Of a stretch of DNA of 64,000 bases, positions 48,192 through 60,258 are shown in pieces; position 1 is the stretch's first letter, and each line of letters begins with the position of its first letter. The notes under the pieces are model-generated. The model did no database searches. It was not told where the DNA came from and was given only the letters and a program-made list of their open reading frames with translations. A program made the position numbers and the translations under genes. This DNA is from Deltaproteobacteria bacterium (GTDB taxonomy: Bacteria > Desulfobacterota > Desulfobulbia > Desulfobulbales > Desulfurivibrionaceae): NCBI GenBank assembly GCA_021802775.1, contig JAJZRJ010000004.1, positions 36,163 through 100,162 on the forward strand, in the 5' to 3' direction.

Positions 48192-48451
48192 AAGGCCCAG
48201 CCACCATGAAGGTGGAATTCTACCGCACCCTCCTCTGCCCGCGCTGCCTGCTGGTGGCCCATGAACTCAAGCGGTTGCAGCGGGAGTTCCCCCATCTGGA
48301 GATCGAGACCATCGAAGTGGCCACCAACCTCGTCCGGGTCCGGGAGGCCAAGGTCCGGACCGTACCGGCACTCAAGGTCGGCGATGCGATGCTCACCGGC
48401 TTCCTGCTCACCCCAGCGAAAATCCGCCGCTTCCTGCTCGCCCGCGTCTGA
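48188..48451 (+). CDS. Small thioredoxin/glutaredoxin-like protein
   Basis: An 87-residue protein with a thioredoxin-like outline: VEFYRTLLCPRCLLVAHEL (CPRC redox motif on the first helix), the IETIEVATN strand, a cis-proline-like VRTVPALKVGD and a C-terminal helix. Length is typical of glutaredoxin-like proteins. ATG 48188 overlaps the cyaA stop by 4 bases (ATGA); an internal ATG at 48206 (MKVEFY) is the other possible start. Coupling with cyaA suggests joint expression; target unknown. Confidence 0.75.
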   Translation: MKGPATMKVEFYRTLLCPRCLLVAHELKRLQREFPHLEIETIEVATNLVRVREAKVRTVPALKVGDAMLTGFLLTPAKIRRFLLARV

Positions 48452-48484
48452 CCGGCCGCGTCTGCCACGCCGCCGCCATTCCCC

Positions 48485-48513
48485 TTGTGCAACCCCGGCG
48501 GCACTGGTATCCT
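48485..48513 (+). promoter_or_regulatory. Candidate promoter before cysE
   Basis: TTGTGC (48485-48490), 17-base spacer, TATCCT (48508-48513). Modest matches (3 and 4 of 6) with ideal spacing, about 35 bases before the cysE ATG. Confidence 0.4.
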
Positions 48514-48547
48514 CGAGACAAGGGAATCATCCGCAGGAGGTGCCGCC

Positions 48548-49534
48548 ATGCCCCGTCCGAAAAAACTGCCCCGGGTCCTCAATGAAGCCTGCCCCAAGGA
48601 ACCCCGCCAGATCGACTTCCGCGCCCGGTTGCCGGAGATCGTCGACGAGGTGGTGGCCACCTGCTTCGACCAGGCCTGCTTCGAGCATGTGGAGGCCGAG
48701 CCGCTGCCCAGCCGCCAGCATGTGATCGAACTCCTCGATACCTGCCGCGACATCCTCTTCCCCGGCTATTTCCGCACCCAGGGTCTCGACCGGGTCAACC
48801 TCAAGTACCGCATCGGGCTTGAGATCTCCGGCCTCTTCGACAAGCTGGCAGGCGAAATTACCCACAGCATCCGCCACGAGTGCCTGCGCCATAACCAGAC
48901 CTGCCAGCATTGCGAGGCCGCGGGCAAGGAAAAGGCCTACGCCTTTCTTGCCACCCTGCCGCGGCTGCGCACGGTGCTCGCCACCGACGTGCAGGCCGCC
49001 TATCTCGGCGACCCGGCCGCCGGCAGCTTCGACGAGATCATCTTCAGCTATCCCGGCATTCATGCCATCATGGTCTACCGCGTGGCCCACGAGCTATACC
49101 AGCTGGAGGTGCCGATCCTGCCCCGCATCATGACCGAGCAGGCCCATACCATTACCGGCATCGACATCCACCCCGGCGCCCAAATCGGCCATTCCTTCTT
49201 CATCGACCACGGCACCGGCGTGGTCATCGGCCAGACCGCCAAGCTCGGCGATCGGGTCAAGCTTTACCAAGGCGTCACCCTGGGCGCCCTCTCCTTCAAA
49301 CGCGACCAGGCCGGCAACCTCGATCGCCAGAGCAAACGCCACCCCACCCTGGAGGACGACGTCACCGTTTACGCCGGCTCCACCATCCTCGGTGGCGACA
49401 CCGTCATCGGCGCCCGTTCGGTGGTGGGCGGCAATATCTGGGTCACCACCTCGGTGCCTGCCGACACCAAGGTCATGCTCAATCCCCCCGAACTGATTTT
49501 CAAATCCAAACATTCTCCGAAACGCGCAAAATAA
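48548..49534 (+). CDS. cysE: Serine O-acetyltransferase
   Basis: Forms O-acetylserine for cysteine synthesis. The 328-residue protein has a long N-terminal helical part with a CQHCEAAGKEKAY cysteine pair (unusual) and a C-terminal left-handed beta-helix of hexapeptide repeats: GIDIHPGAQIGHSFFIDHG, GVVIGQTAKLGDRVKLYQGV, TLGALSFKRD, HPTLEDDVTVYAGSTILGG. Catalytic His residues lie in IDIHPG and DHGTG. It belongs to the longer EpsC-like subgroup. ATG 48548 has AGGAGG at 6-8 bases; the 48485 start lies upstream of the promoter. Confidence 0.93.
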   Translation: MPRPKKLPRVLNEACPKEPRQIDFRARLPEIVDEVVATCFDQACFEHVEAEPLPSRQHVIELLDTCRDILFPGYFRTQGLDRVNLKYRIGLEISGLFDKLAGEITHSIRHECLRHNQTCQHCEAAGKEKAYAFLATLPRLRTVLATDVQAAYLGDPAAGSFDEIIFSYPGIHAIMVYRVAHELYQLEVPILPRIMTEQAHTITGIDIHPGAQIGHSFFIDHGTGVVIGQTAKLGDRVKLYQGVTLGALSFKRDQAGNLDRQSKRHPTLEDDVTVYAGSTILGGDTVIGARSVVGGNIWVTTSVPADTKVMLNPPELIFKSKHSPKRAK

Positions 49535-49720
49535 ATAGTGGAATTTGAGTACAAATTAGTTTAGGTTACTGTGTTTGACGGACCTGCCGGGCATCATACC
49601 CGGTGGTATCTTGCTGCATGTTCGGGCAAATCGCGTCCTTGCCAGGGGCCTTTTGCCTGCGATAGTTCACGGTATATATCCCGTTTTTCTTTCAACCATT
49701 TATTGAGGAAGGAGAGTATT

Positions 49721-53263
<3,543 letters not shown>

Positions 53264-53290
53264 CCCGGCCCCTCTTCGCTGCATTCCCAC

Positions 53291-53326
53291 AAGGCATCAT
53301 CCCGCACGCCGGGGTGATGCCTTTTT
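53291..53326 (+). terminator. Terminator of the PFOR gene
   Basis: AAGGCATCATCCC (53291-53303) pairs with GGGGTGATGCCTT (53311-53323), 13 pairs including one wobble, 7-base loop, and continues into a T5 run (53322-53326). It ends only 13 bases before the next start codon. Confidence 0.9.
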
Positions 53327-53339
53327 GCATTGGAGGGTT

Positions 53340-53879
53340 ATGGGATTTTGGCATCCTGAAATCTGGAAAGAGCAGTTCCGTGACGCGGCCGTCTACTGGC
53401 TGCTTATCCCGGCCGGCGTTATCCTTCCCGGCCGGATGATCGACGCCCTGTTCGGGCTCCCCCGCCCACCCGCCAGCCTCGTGCTCACCATCGCGGCGCT
53501 GGTGCTGCTGGCGGCCGGGACCTGGGTGATCGGCAAGGCGACGGCCGATTTCGAAAAAATCGGCCATGGCACCCCCAACCCCTTCCGCCCGCCAAAAATC
53601 CTGGTCGCCACCGGTGCCTACCGCTGGTGCCGCCACCCGATGTTTCTGGGCTACGATCTCGCCGCCCTGGGAGTCGTTCTGCTCTGCCGCTCCTGGTCCA
53701 TGCTCCTGGTCAGCTTTCCCCTCATGCTGGGCTGGCAGCTCCGGTTCCTCAAAAAGGAGGAGGAACTCCTTTCGCGCCGCTTCCGGGAGGATTATGATGA
53801 CTACAGAAAGCAGGTGCCCCTGCTGCTGCCCTGGCCTCGGCCCAAGGCCGTGATCCCCCCGGAGGAGCGCTGGTCATGA
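53340..53879 (+). CDS. Isoprenylcysteine-carboxyl-methyltransferase-like membrane protein
   Basis: A 179-residue membrane protein with about four hydrophobic segments. The C-terminal half carries the ICMT/phospholipid-N-methyltransferase signature: LVATGAYRWCRHPMFLGYDL (RHP motif for SAM binding), then RFLKKEEELLSRRFREDYDD with the paired glutamates and YDDYRKQVP. Such enzymes methylate lipid or prenyl substrates. ATG 53340 has GGAGGG 2-3 bases upstream; a TTG at 53325 lies in the terminator. First of five overlapping genes (ATGA junction with the next). Confidence 0.85.
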   Translation: MGFWHPEIWKEQFRDAAVYWLLIPAGVILPGRMIDALFGLPRPPASLVLTIAALVLLAAGTWVIGKATADFEKIGHGTPNPFRPPKILVATGAYRWCRHPMFLGYDLAALGVVLLCRSWSMLLVSFPLMLGWQLRFLKKEEELLSRRFREDYDDYRKQVPLLLPWPRPKAVIPPEERWS

Positions 53880-54910
53880 TATTGCCACTGGTCGCTTACC
53901 GCAAGCTCTACGCCGCGCTCAAGGAACACCGCCGGGTGGAGAGCGAAATCCATCACCTGCTGGCCGACCTGCTGGAACCGGGATATATCCGGCCGGGCGG
54001 CTTGCCGCGCCGCAACCCCTTGGCCTATGCCCAGCGGAACTTTTTCTCCATCCTCTTTCTGTCGATCTACCGGGCCATCGGCATCCCGGCCGAGCGGCGG
54101 CTGCTCTACGGCATGATCAACCACTGCCTGCGCGGCATCGTCACCGGTGCCGACAATCTGCTGGACGACGAATACAAGGAACTGCTGCCGCTCAATTTTC
54201 CGGCCGAGGCCACCCGCTTCAAGAGCGTCATGCACATCCTGCTCTTCGACCGGATACTCTTCCGCATTCAGGAACGATTCCGCGCGCAGGGGCTTCTCGC
54301 GGCCGGCGACCTCAGCCTGGACAGCGCCCTCTTTACCGCCATTGTGCCTATCGGCGCCGGCGAGGCCCGGGAAGAAGGCGGGATCAAGGAAATCATCCCG
54401 CCGGCGGCGGTGCTCGATACCGTGCATATGTACAAAGGCGGCAAGCTCCTCTGCCTTTCCTTTGTTGCGCCGCGGCTGCTTGAGGCGGCTCAATTCCAAG
54501 ACCGACTCACCAGGGCCGGCCAGGGTATCTACCATATCGGGGTCGCTCTTCAGATAATCGACGACCTCACCGATGTGTACGAGGATATCCGGGCCGGCAA
54601 CCACAACTATCTCGTTTCTTCCGTGTTTCATCAAGGCAATGCCGCAGAACAGCGCCAACTCCAATCCCTCCTCGCCGCCAAGGCCGCTGGCCCGCCGATC
54701 GAGACCCTGTTCCCCGCGACCCTGCGGCAGGTCATGGCCCGCGCCGTCGGCGAGGCATTGCTGGGTTTTGCCAAACTGCGCGAGGCAGGCTACTGGCTCA
54801 ACCAACCCCAGGCGTATGATCTGATACGCTATCTCTTTGTCCTGCGCGGGGTCAAACAACTGCTCCCCTTCTTCCCGGCGGTGGCCGAGGTTTTGCGCCC
54901 AGCGCCATGA
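53876..54910 (+). CDS. Polyprenyl-synthetase-like (trans-prenyltransferase) protein
   Basis: A 344-residue all-helical protein related to trans-isoprenyl diphosphate synthases. The second Asp-rich motif is canonical, LQIIDDLTDVYED (Asp 229, 230, 233). The first is altered: GADNLLDDEYKE (Asp 93 then Asn 94; Asp 97, 98), so DNxxDD replaces DDxxD. MYKGGKLLCLSFV takes the place of the usual KTA/KTG motif near helix F. It may be a diverged synthase, or a terpene/prenyl-transfer enzyme acting on another acceptor. It is coupled by ATGA overlaps with both neighbours. Confidence 0.8.
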   Translation: MILPLVAYRKLYAALKEHRRVESEIHHLLADLLEPGYIRPGGLPRRNPLAYAQRNFFSILFLSIYRAIGIPAERRLLYGMINHCLRGIVTGADNLLDDEYKELLPLNFPAEATRFKSVMHILLFDRILFRIQERFRAQGLLAAGDLSLDSALFTAIVPIGAGEAREEGGIKEIIPPAAVLDTVHMYKGGKLLCLSFVAPRLLEAAQFQDRLTRAGQGIYHIGVALQIIDDLTDVYEDIRAGNHNYLVSSVFHQGNAAEQRQLQSLLAAKAAGPPIETLFPATLRQVMARAVGEALLGFAKLREAGYWLNQPQAYDLIRYLFVLRGVKQLLPFFPAVAEVLRPAP

Positions 54911-55575
54911 GCCGAACCCAACTCACCCGCGGCCGTGAGCTTAATCATGTGGCCTGGCTCTATGATCCCCTGACCGAAACGCTTTCTTTTGGCCGCGAAC
55001 AGCGCTTCCGCATCAAGACCATGGAACTGCTGGAAGTGACGCCGGCGGATCACATTCTCGACGTGGGATGCGGCACCGGCACCCTGACCCTGATGATCGC
55101 CGATCGCCTCTCGCCGCAAGGGAAGGTCATCGGTATCGATGCCGCCCCCAAAATGATCGCCATTGCCGAAAAAAAATCCCGTCGCCGGGTAAGCAGCGCG
55201 CAATTCCAGGTGGGTATCGCGGAACAGCTCGACTTTCGCGACAATGTGTTCGATATCGTGGTCAACTCCATGTTCACCCACCACATCGACCACGATCTCA
55301 AACAGCGATTCTTTCGCGAGGCATGGCGCGTTCTCAAGCCCGGCGGCCGACTCATCACGGCAGACATCGACCGCCCCACCACGGTGCTGGCCAAGGTAAC
55401 CGGCTGGTTCGGCCGCTATCTGCTGTTGCAGCCGGAGCTGGAGGATAATCTGCGCGGACGATTGCCCGAATTGATGGCAGCGGCAGGCTTTGCCGGGGTG
55501 CGGCGTTTGGCCCACCTCCATGGTCTCATCTCCTTTTTCCGCGCCGAAAAGCCGCAACAAGAAAGAGCAGCATGA
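54907..55575 (+). CDS. UbiE-like class I SAM-dependent methyltransferase
   Basis: A 222-residue Rossmann methyltransferase. Motif I is HILDVGCGTGTLTLMIADRL, followed by VIGIDAAPKMIAIAEKKS, the DFRDNVFDIVVNSMFTHHI motif II/III area and a LKPGGRLITADIDRP strand. The N-terminus (HVAWLYDPLTETLSFGREQR) resembles UbiE/MenG enzymes that methylate quinone or other polyprenylated rings. ATGA overlaps with genes on both sides. The substrate is probably the product of the prenyl enzyme upstream. Confidence 0.88.
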   Translation: MSRTQLTRGRELNHVAWLYDPLTETLSFGREQRFRIKTMELLEVTPADHILDVGCGTGTLTLMIADRLSPQGKVIGIDAAPKMIAIAEKKSRRRVSSAQFQVGIAEQLDFRDNVFDIVVNSMFTHHIDHDLKQRFFREAWRVLKPGGRLITADIDRPTTVLAKVTGWFGRYLLLQPELEDNLRGRLPELMAAAGFAGVRRLAHLHGLISFFRAEKPQQERAA

Positions 55576-56831
55576 TGACCACCAACAGCCCAGGCCATCC
55601 CCCCTCCCTGTCGCTGCTCGCGGTTCACCTCCGGATCGCGCTGCGCAACATCGTGCGCCATCAACGCCGCTCCTTGCTGACCATCGCCGCAGTGGCCGTG
55701 AGCGTCTTCTGCCTCATCGTCTTCCAGGCCCTGCTGGCTGGCCTGCACCAGAAGATGGTGGAAAGCGCCCTGGGACTCGACACCGGCGTCGTCCAACTCC
55801 ATGGCGCTGATTTCAGCCGCAACCGGACCAGACTCGCGCCATTGCCCAATCCCGAAATCATCGCCCCGGCCTTCAAGGCCGCCGGCCTTACCCGCTTTGC
55901 CCCCCGCCTCAAGGCACCGGCCCTGATCTTGGCGGGCCGCCACAGCTCTTCGGTGCAACTGAGCGGCATTGAACCGGAACAGGAGGCCCAGGTCACCCTG
56001 GTCCGGCAAAAGATGGTGCAGGGCAATTACCAGCTCGGCCCAGGGCAGATTCTGGTCAGTCAAGGACTGGCCGATGCGCTCGGCCTCAAGACCGGTGACT
56101 CCATGACCCTCATGGTCCAAAGCCTCTTTGGCCAGGCCAAAACCGGCAAATTCACCGTGGCCGGTCTCTTTGCCACCGGTCTCGATTCCTTCGACCAGAG
56201 CCATGTCTATCTCTCGCTTGCCACTGCCCAAACGCTCCTGGAAGCCGAGGGTGCCATCACGGAAGTGGCGGCCTCCTGCCCGCCCGCCGAGGCCGACGAA
56301 CTGGCCACCCGCCTGCGCCGGCAGTTGCCCGCTGGCCGCTTTCAGGTGCAGGTCTGGCAGGAACTCGCGCCGGACCTGGCCCAACTCATGGAACTCAACA
56401 ACGCCACCTTCCGCATGCTGATCTTCATCCTCTTTGCCATTGTCGCCATGGGCATTGCCAACACCATGACCACCGTCATTTTCGAACGCTTCCGTGAATT
56501 CGGCACCCTCACCGCCCTGGGGGCCACGCCCAAAAACATCGTCAGCCTGGTGCTGACCGAATCCCTGCTCCTCGGCCTCTTTGCCGCCCTGGCCGGGACC
56601 CTTGCGGGAATCGCGGCCACCGCCTATTGTGCCCGCTACGGCATCGATCTGGCCCACTTCACCAGCGCCAATCAGTACTTTGTCGCCGGCTCGGTGCTCA
56701 AGGCGGTAGTCACCCCGCACGATCTCATTCTGGCCAATGGTATCACCTTGGCCACCGCCGTGGCGGCTGGCCTTTATCCCGCCTGGAAGGCGGCCCAACT
56801 GAATCCGGTGAAGGCCCTCGCCCATGTCTGA
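55572..56831 (+). CDS. FtsX/LolCE-type ABC transporter permease
   Basis: A 419-residue permease of the MacB/LolCE/FtsX class. Topology: one N-terminal membrane helix (about 30-55), a large periplasmic domain (about 60-270), then three C-terminal helices containing the FtsX domain (FVFILFAIVAMGIANTMTTV-like stretch, FREFGTLTALGATPKNIVSL, LILANGITLATAVAAGLYPA). This class extracts lipids or hydrophobic compounds from the membrane instead of pumping through it. It overlaps the methyltransferase (ATGA) and its ATPase partner (8 bases). Confidence 0.9.
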   Translation: MMTTNSPGHPPSLSLLAVHLRIALRNIVRHQRRSLLTIAAVAVSVFCLIVFQALLAGLHQKMVESALGLDTGVVQLHGADFSRNRTRLAPLPNPEIIAPAFKAAGLTRFAPRLKAPALILAGRHSSSVQLSGIEPEQEAQVTLVRQKMVQGNYQLGPGQILVSQGLADALGLKTGDSMTLMVQSLFGQAKTGKFTVAGLFATGLDSFDQSHVYLSLATAQTLLEAEGAITEVAASCPPAEADELATRLRRQLPAGRFQVQVWQELAPDLAQLMELNNATFRMLIFILFAIVAMGIANTMTTVIFERFREFGTLTALGATPKNIVSLVLTESLLLGLFAALAGTLAGIAATAYCARYGIDLAHFTSANQYFVAGSVLKAVVTPHDLILANGITLATAVAAGLYPAWKAAQLNPVKALAHV

Positions 56832-57534
56832 TCCCGCCCCGCTTGCGGTGGCCCTCCAGGGCGTCACCATGACCTACCGCACCAATGGCCACGCGGTGCA
56901 TGCCCTTGCCGGCATCGACCTCACCCTGCGCCAGGGGGAGTTCGTCTGCCTGGCCGGCCCGTCCGGCTCGGGCAAGAGCACCCTGCTCCACCTGATCGGC
57001 TCCCTGGACCAGCCTACCAGCGGCACCATCCGCGTGGGGGAACAGGAAATTTCCGGTCTGAGTCGGCAGGAAAGTGCCCTCTTCCGCCGGCGCGCCACCG
57101 GTTTTGTTTTCCAGACCTTCAACCTCATCCCGGTGCTCTCCGGCTTTGAGAATGTGGAATATGTCCTGCTGCTGCAAGGGGTGGAGACGTCGGAACGACG
57201 CCAGCGGGTGATGGCGATGCTTGCCGCCGTAGGCCTGGCCGAGCTGGCGGACCGGCGGGTTACGGAATTGAGCGGCGGCCAGCAGCAGCGGGTGGCCGTG
57301 GCCCGGGCCCTGGTGGGCAACCCGCCACTGGTGCTGGCTGACGAGCCCACCGGCAACCTCGACTCCACCAACGGCGAGTCCATCATCCGGCTGCTGCGCC
57401 GCCTGAACGAAGAACGCGGTACCACCGTGCTCTACTCCTCCCACGACCCGCGCATCATCGCCTGGGCCGACCGGGTGCTCTCCCTTCAGGATGGCCGGAT
57501 CACCGAAGACCGGCAGCAGACCGGACACCCGTAG
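56824..57534 (+). CDS. LolD/MacB-type ABC transporter ATPase
   Basis: A 236-residue ATP-binding subunit: Walker A GPSGSGKSTLLHLIGSLD, Q-loop FVFQTFNLIPVLSGFENVEY, signature ELSGGQQQRVAVARALVG, Walker B VLADEPTGNLDS and switch His in YSSHDPRI. The sequence TGNLDS is typical of the MacB/LolD/FtsE group. It starts inside the permease gene (8-base overlap) and is the last gene of the five. A gap of 117 bases with no clear terminator precedes dapL. Confidence 0.93.
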   Translation: MSDPAPLAVALQGVTMTYRTNGHAVHALAGIDLTLRQGEFVCLAGPSGSGKSTLLHLIGSLDQPTSGTIRVGEQEISGLSRQESALFRRRATGFVFQTFNLIPVLSGFENVEYVLLLQGVETSERRQRVMAMLAAVGLAELADRRVTELSGGQQQRVAVARALVGNPPLVLADEPTGNLDSTNGESIIRLLRRLNEERGTTVLYSSHDPRIIAWADRVLSLQDGRITEDRQQTGHP

Positions 57535-57651
57535 CTCCGCCCGTCGTCCGCCCCTGCCGAATCCGCGATATTTTTGTTTCGTTTTTCGCCATCCGCAGGT
57601 AGAATTTGCCGCTTTATCACGCCATCTGATTGAAGCAAGCAGGAGAACGAC

Positions 57652-58887
57652 ATGAGCTTGGTGAACGAACACTATCTGAAACTGAAAGCCGGCTACCTCT
57701 TTCCGGAGATCGGCCGCCGGGTCAAGGCCTTCAGCGACAGCCACCCCGAGGCCAAGGTCATCCGCCTCGGCATCGGCGACGTCACCCGACCCCTCGCCCC
57801 GGCCGTCATCAAGGCGTTTCACGAAGGCGTGGACGACCTGGGCAAGAGCGAGACCTTCCACGGCTACGGCCCGGAGCAGGGCTACGAGTGGCTGAGCAAG
57901 GTGATCGTCGACAAGTCCTACCAACCGCTGGGTGTCACCCTCAAGACCTCGGAGGTCTTCATCTCCGACGGCTCCAAGTGCGACTCCGCCAACATCCTCG
58001 ACATCTTCGCCCTTGGCAATAAGGTGGCGATCTGCGACCCGGTCTACCCGGTCTACAACGACACCAACGTCATGATCGGCCGCACCGGCGAGGCGGATGA
58101 ACGCGGCTACTACCAGGGGCTCGTCTACCTGCCCTGCACCGCGGAGAACCACTTCACCCCGGCAATCCCCAAGGAGAAGGTGGATATCATCTACCTCTGC
58201 TACCCCAACAACCCCACTGGCATGGTGGCCACCACAGAGCAGCTCCAGGCGTGGGTGGACTACGCCAACGCCCACCAGGCCGTGATCTTCTTCGACGCGG
58301 CCTACGAGGCCTTCATCACCGAGCCGGGCATCCCTCACTCGATCTACGAGATCGACGGCGCCCGCACCTGCGCCATCGAATTCCGTTCCTTCTCGAAGAC
58401 CGCCGGATTCACCGGCGTGCGCTGCGGCCTTACCGTGGTGCCGGAGGAACTGACCGCCATGACCGCGGGCGGCGAAAAGATCGCCCTGAACAAGCTGTGG
58501 AACCGGCGGCAGTGCACCAAGTTCAACGGCGTCTCCTACCCGGTGCAGAAGGCGGCGGCCGCGGTCTACTCCGACGAGGGCTGGCCCCAGGTGCAGGAGA
58601 TCATCGCCTTCTACATGGAAAATGCCCGGCTGATCCGCGAGGGGCTCTCGGCAGCGGGCATCACCTGCTACGGCGGGGTCAATGCCCCCTACATCTGGCT
58701 CAAAACACCGGGCGGCATGAAGAGTTGGGATTTCTTCGACAAACTACTCAATGAATGCCACGTGGTGGGCACGCCGGGCAGTGGCTTCGGCCCCAGCGGC
58801 GAAGGCTACTTCCGGCTCTCGGCCTTTGGTTCGCGGGAGAATGTGCAGGAGGCGATCAAACGCATCCGGCAGAAGTGGGGGAATTAA
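57652..58887 (+). CDS. dapL: LL-diaminopimelate aminotransferase
   Basis: PLP enzyme making LL-DAP directly from tetrahydrodipicolinate, bypassing the succinylase/acetylase steps of lysine and peptidoglycan synthesis. The 411-residue protein has [49 protein letters not shown] and the PLP lysine in [21 protein letters not shown] lies 8 bases before the ATG. DapL occurs in plants, Chlamydia, cyanobacteria and many Desulfobacterota. It converges on tyrS across a large inverted repeat. Confidence 0.96.
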   Translation: MSLVNEHYLKLKAGYLFPEIGRRVKAFSDSHPEAKVIRLGIGDVTRPLAPAVIKAFHEGVDDLGKSETFHGYGPEQGYEWLSKVIVDKSYQPLGVTLKTSEVFISDGSKCDSANILDIFALGNKVAICDPVYPVYNDTNVMIGRTGEADERGYYQGLVYLPCTAENHFTPAIPKEKVDIIYLCYPNNPTGMVATTEQLQAWVDYANAHQAVIFFDAAYEAFITEPGIPHSIYEIDGARTCAIEFRSFSKTAGFTGVRCGLTVVPEELTAMTAGGEKIALNKLWNRRQCTKFNGVSYPVQKAAAAVYSDEGWPQVQEIIAFYMENARLIREGLSAAGITCYGGVNAPYIWLKTPGGMKSWDFFDKLLNECHVVGTPGSGFGPSGEGYFRLSAFGSRENVQEAIKRIRQKWGN

Positions 58888-58897
58888 AAGGAGGGGA

Positions 58898-58998
58898 AAC
58901 GCAGAGACGCAAAGGCGCGGAAGAGCTAAAAGAGCGGGTGAGAAGCCAGCCCTGAGCCGTTCCCGTCGCGCCTTTGCGTCTTTGCGTTGTAAGTTTTT
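58898..58998. terminator. Large inverted repeat acting as terminator between dapL and tyrS
   Basis: Two 22-base arms (58898-58919 and 58967-58988) pair at 21 of 22 positions around a 47-base loop; the arm core is CGCAGAGACGCAAAGGCGCG. On plus the right arm is followed within 5 bases by about ten T (58993-59003), so it stops dapL transcripts. The arm sequence resembles a widespread repeat seen in many bacterial genomes (typically read as NAETQRR), so this is probably a dispersed palindrome reused as a terminator. Confidence 0.75.
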
Positions 58999-59001
58999 TT
59001 T

Positions 59002-60219
59002 TTACGAAAAAATCACCTTGCAGAAGCGGCGCTTGCCGACCTTGAGCAGCACCTCGCCCTCGGCCTTGACGATCTGCTCGACATCGCTCACCTTGTCGCC
59101 GTTAACCGTCACCGCGCCCTGCTGGATCATGCGGCGGGCCTCGCCAGTGCCCTTGACCATCTCCGTCTCGCTAAGCAGCTTGGGCAGCCAAATCCCTTCA
59201 CTTGAAGCCGGCAGGGTGAACTCCGGCATCTCCGCCGGCAATTCGTGCTGGCTGAAGACCCGCTCGAAGTTGGCCTCCGCCTGCTGGGCCGCCTCGGCGC
59301 CATAGAAACGGGCAGTCAGTTCCCGGGCCAATTGCTGCTTCACCTTCTTGGGATGCAGGGTGCCGGCGGCCATCCCGCTCTTGAGTTGAGCGATCTCCTC
59401 GGCAGCCAAGTCACTCAGCAGTTCGTAGTAACGGAACATGAGGTCGTCGGAGACCGAGAGGGTCTTGCCGTAGATGTCGTCCGGCGGCTCGGTGATGCCG
59501 ATGTAGTTGCCCAGGGACTTGCTCATTTTGTTGACTCCGTCGAGCCCTTCGAGGAGCGGCATGGTGATGACCACCTGCGGCTCCTGGCCCCAGACCCGCT
59601 GGAGGTCGCGGCCCATGAGCAGGTTAAAGAGCTGATCGGTGCCGCCCAGTTCCACGTCGGCGTGGAGCGCCACCGAGTCATAGCCCTGGATCAGGGGGTA
59701 CATGAACTCGTGGATGCTGATGGGCCGGCCGTTTTCGAAACGCACCTTGAAGTCCTCCCGTTCGAGCATCCGCGCCACGGTGAGCTGGGCCGCCAGCTTG
59801 ATGAATTCCTGCGAGGTGAGCGGGTTGAGCCAGGTGCTGTTGAAGACCACCCTGGTCCTGGCCGGATCGAGAATCTTGAAGACCTGTTCCTTGTAGGTCT
59901 CGGCGTTCTTGGCGACCTGTTCCGGCGTGAGCGGCTTCCTGGTCTCGGACTTGCCGGTGGGGTCACCGATCATGCCGGTGAAATCACCGATCAGAAAATG
60001 AATCTCGTGGCCCAGTTCCTGGAAGTGCTTCATCTTCTGGATGAGCACCGTATGGCCCAGGTGGAGGTCCGGCGCGGTCGGATCGAAACCAGCCTTCACC
60101 TTGAGCGGCACCCCGCTCTCCCGGGAGCGTTTCAGTTTGGCGACCAGCTCCTCGCGGGCAATGACATTCACTGCACCGCGCTCGATGAGCGCCACCTGTT
60201 CGTCGATGGTCAACTTCAT
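59002..60219 (-). CDS. tyrS: Tyrosyl-tRNA synthetase
   Basis: Class I aminoacyl-tRNA synthetase for tyrosine, 405 residues, TyrZ-like branch. HIGH-type motif [17 protein letters not shown], the KMSKS loop [13 protein letters not shown], and a C-terminal S4-like RNA-binding domain ([20 protein letters not shown]). ATG 60219 ([15 protein letters not shown]) is chosen; six codons upstream there is a TTG at 60237. It follows rny on the same strand by 39 bases. Confidence 0.96.
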   Translation of the reverse strand: MKLTIDEQVALIERGAVNVIAREELVAKLKRSRESGVPLKVKAGFDPTAPDLHLGHTVLIQKMKHFQELGHEIHFLIGDFTGMIGDPTGKSETRKPLTPEQVAKNAETYKEQVFKILDPARTRVVFNSTWLNPLTSQEFIKLAAQLTVARMLEREDFKVRFENGRPISIHEFMYPLIQGYDSVALHADVELGGTDQLFNLLMGRDLQRVWGQEPQVVITMPLLEGLDGVNKMSKSLGNYIGITEPPDDIYGKTLSVSDDLMFRYYELLSDLAAEEIAQLKSGMAAGTLHPKKVKQQLARELTARFYGAEAAQQAEANFERVFSQHELPAEMPEFTLPASSEGIWLPKLLSETEMVKGTGEARRMIQQGAVTVNGDKVSDVEQIVKAEGEVLLKVGKRRFCKVIFS

Positions 60220-60258
60220 GGTCGTATCCGTGTTCAACTTCCGGTTCCGGCCGAATGG

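Noticed and set aside
58751..59305. Plus-strand frame containing NAETQRR-type residues
   Set aside because: It reads through the inverted repeat and the end of tyrS; this is the typical false protein made by this repeat.
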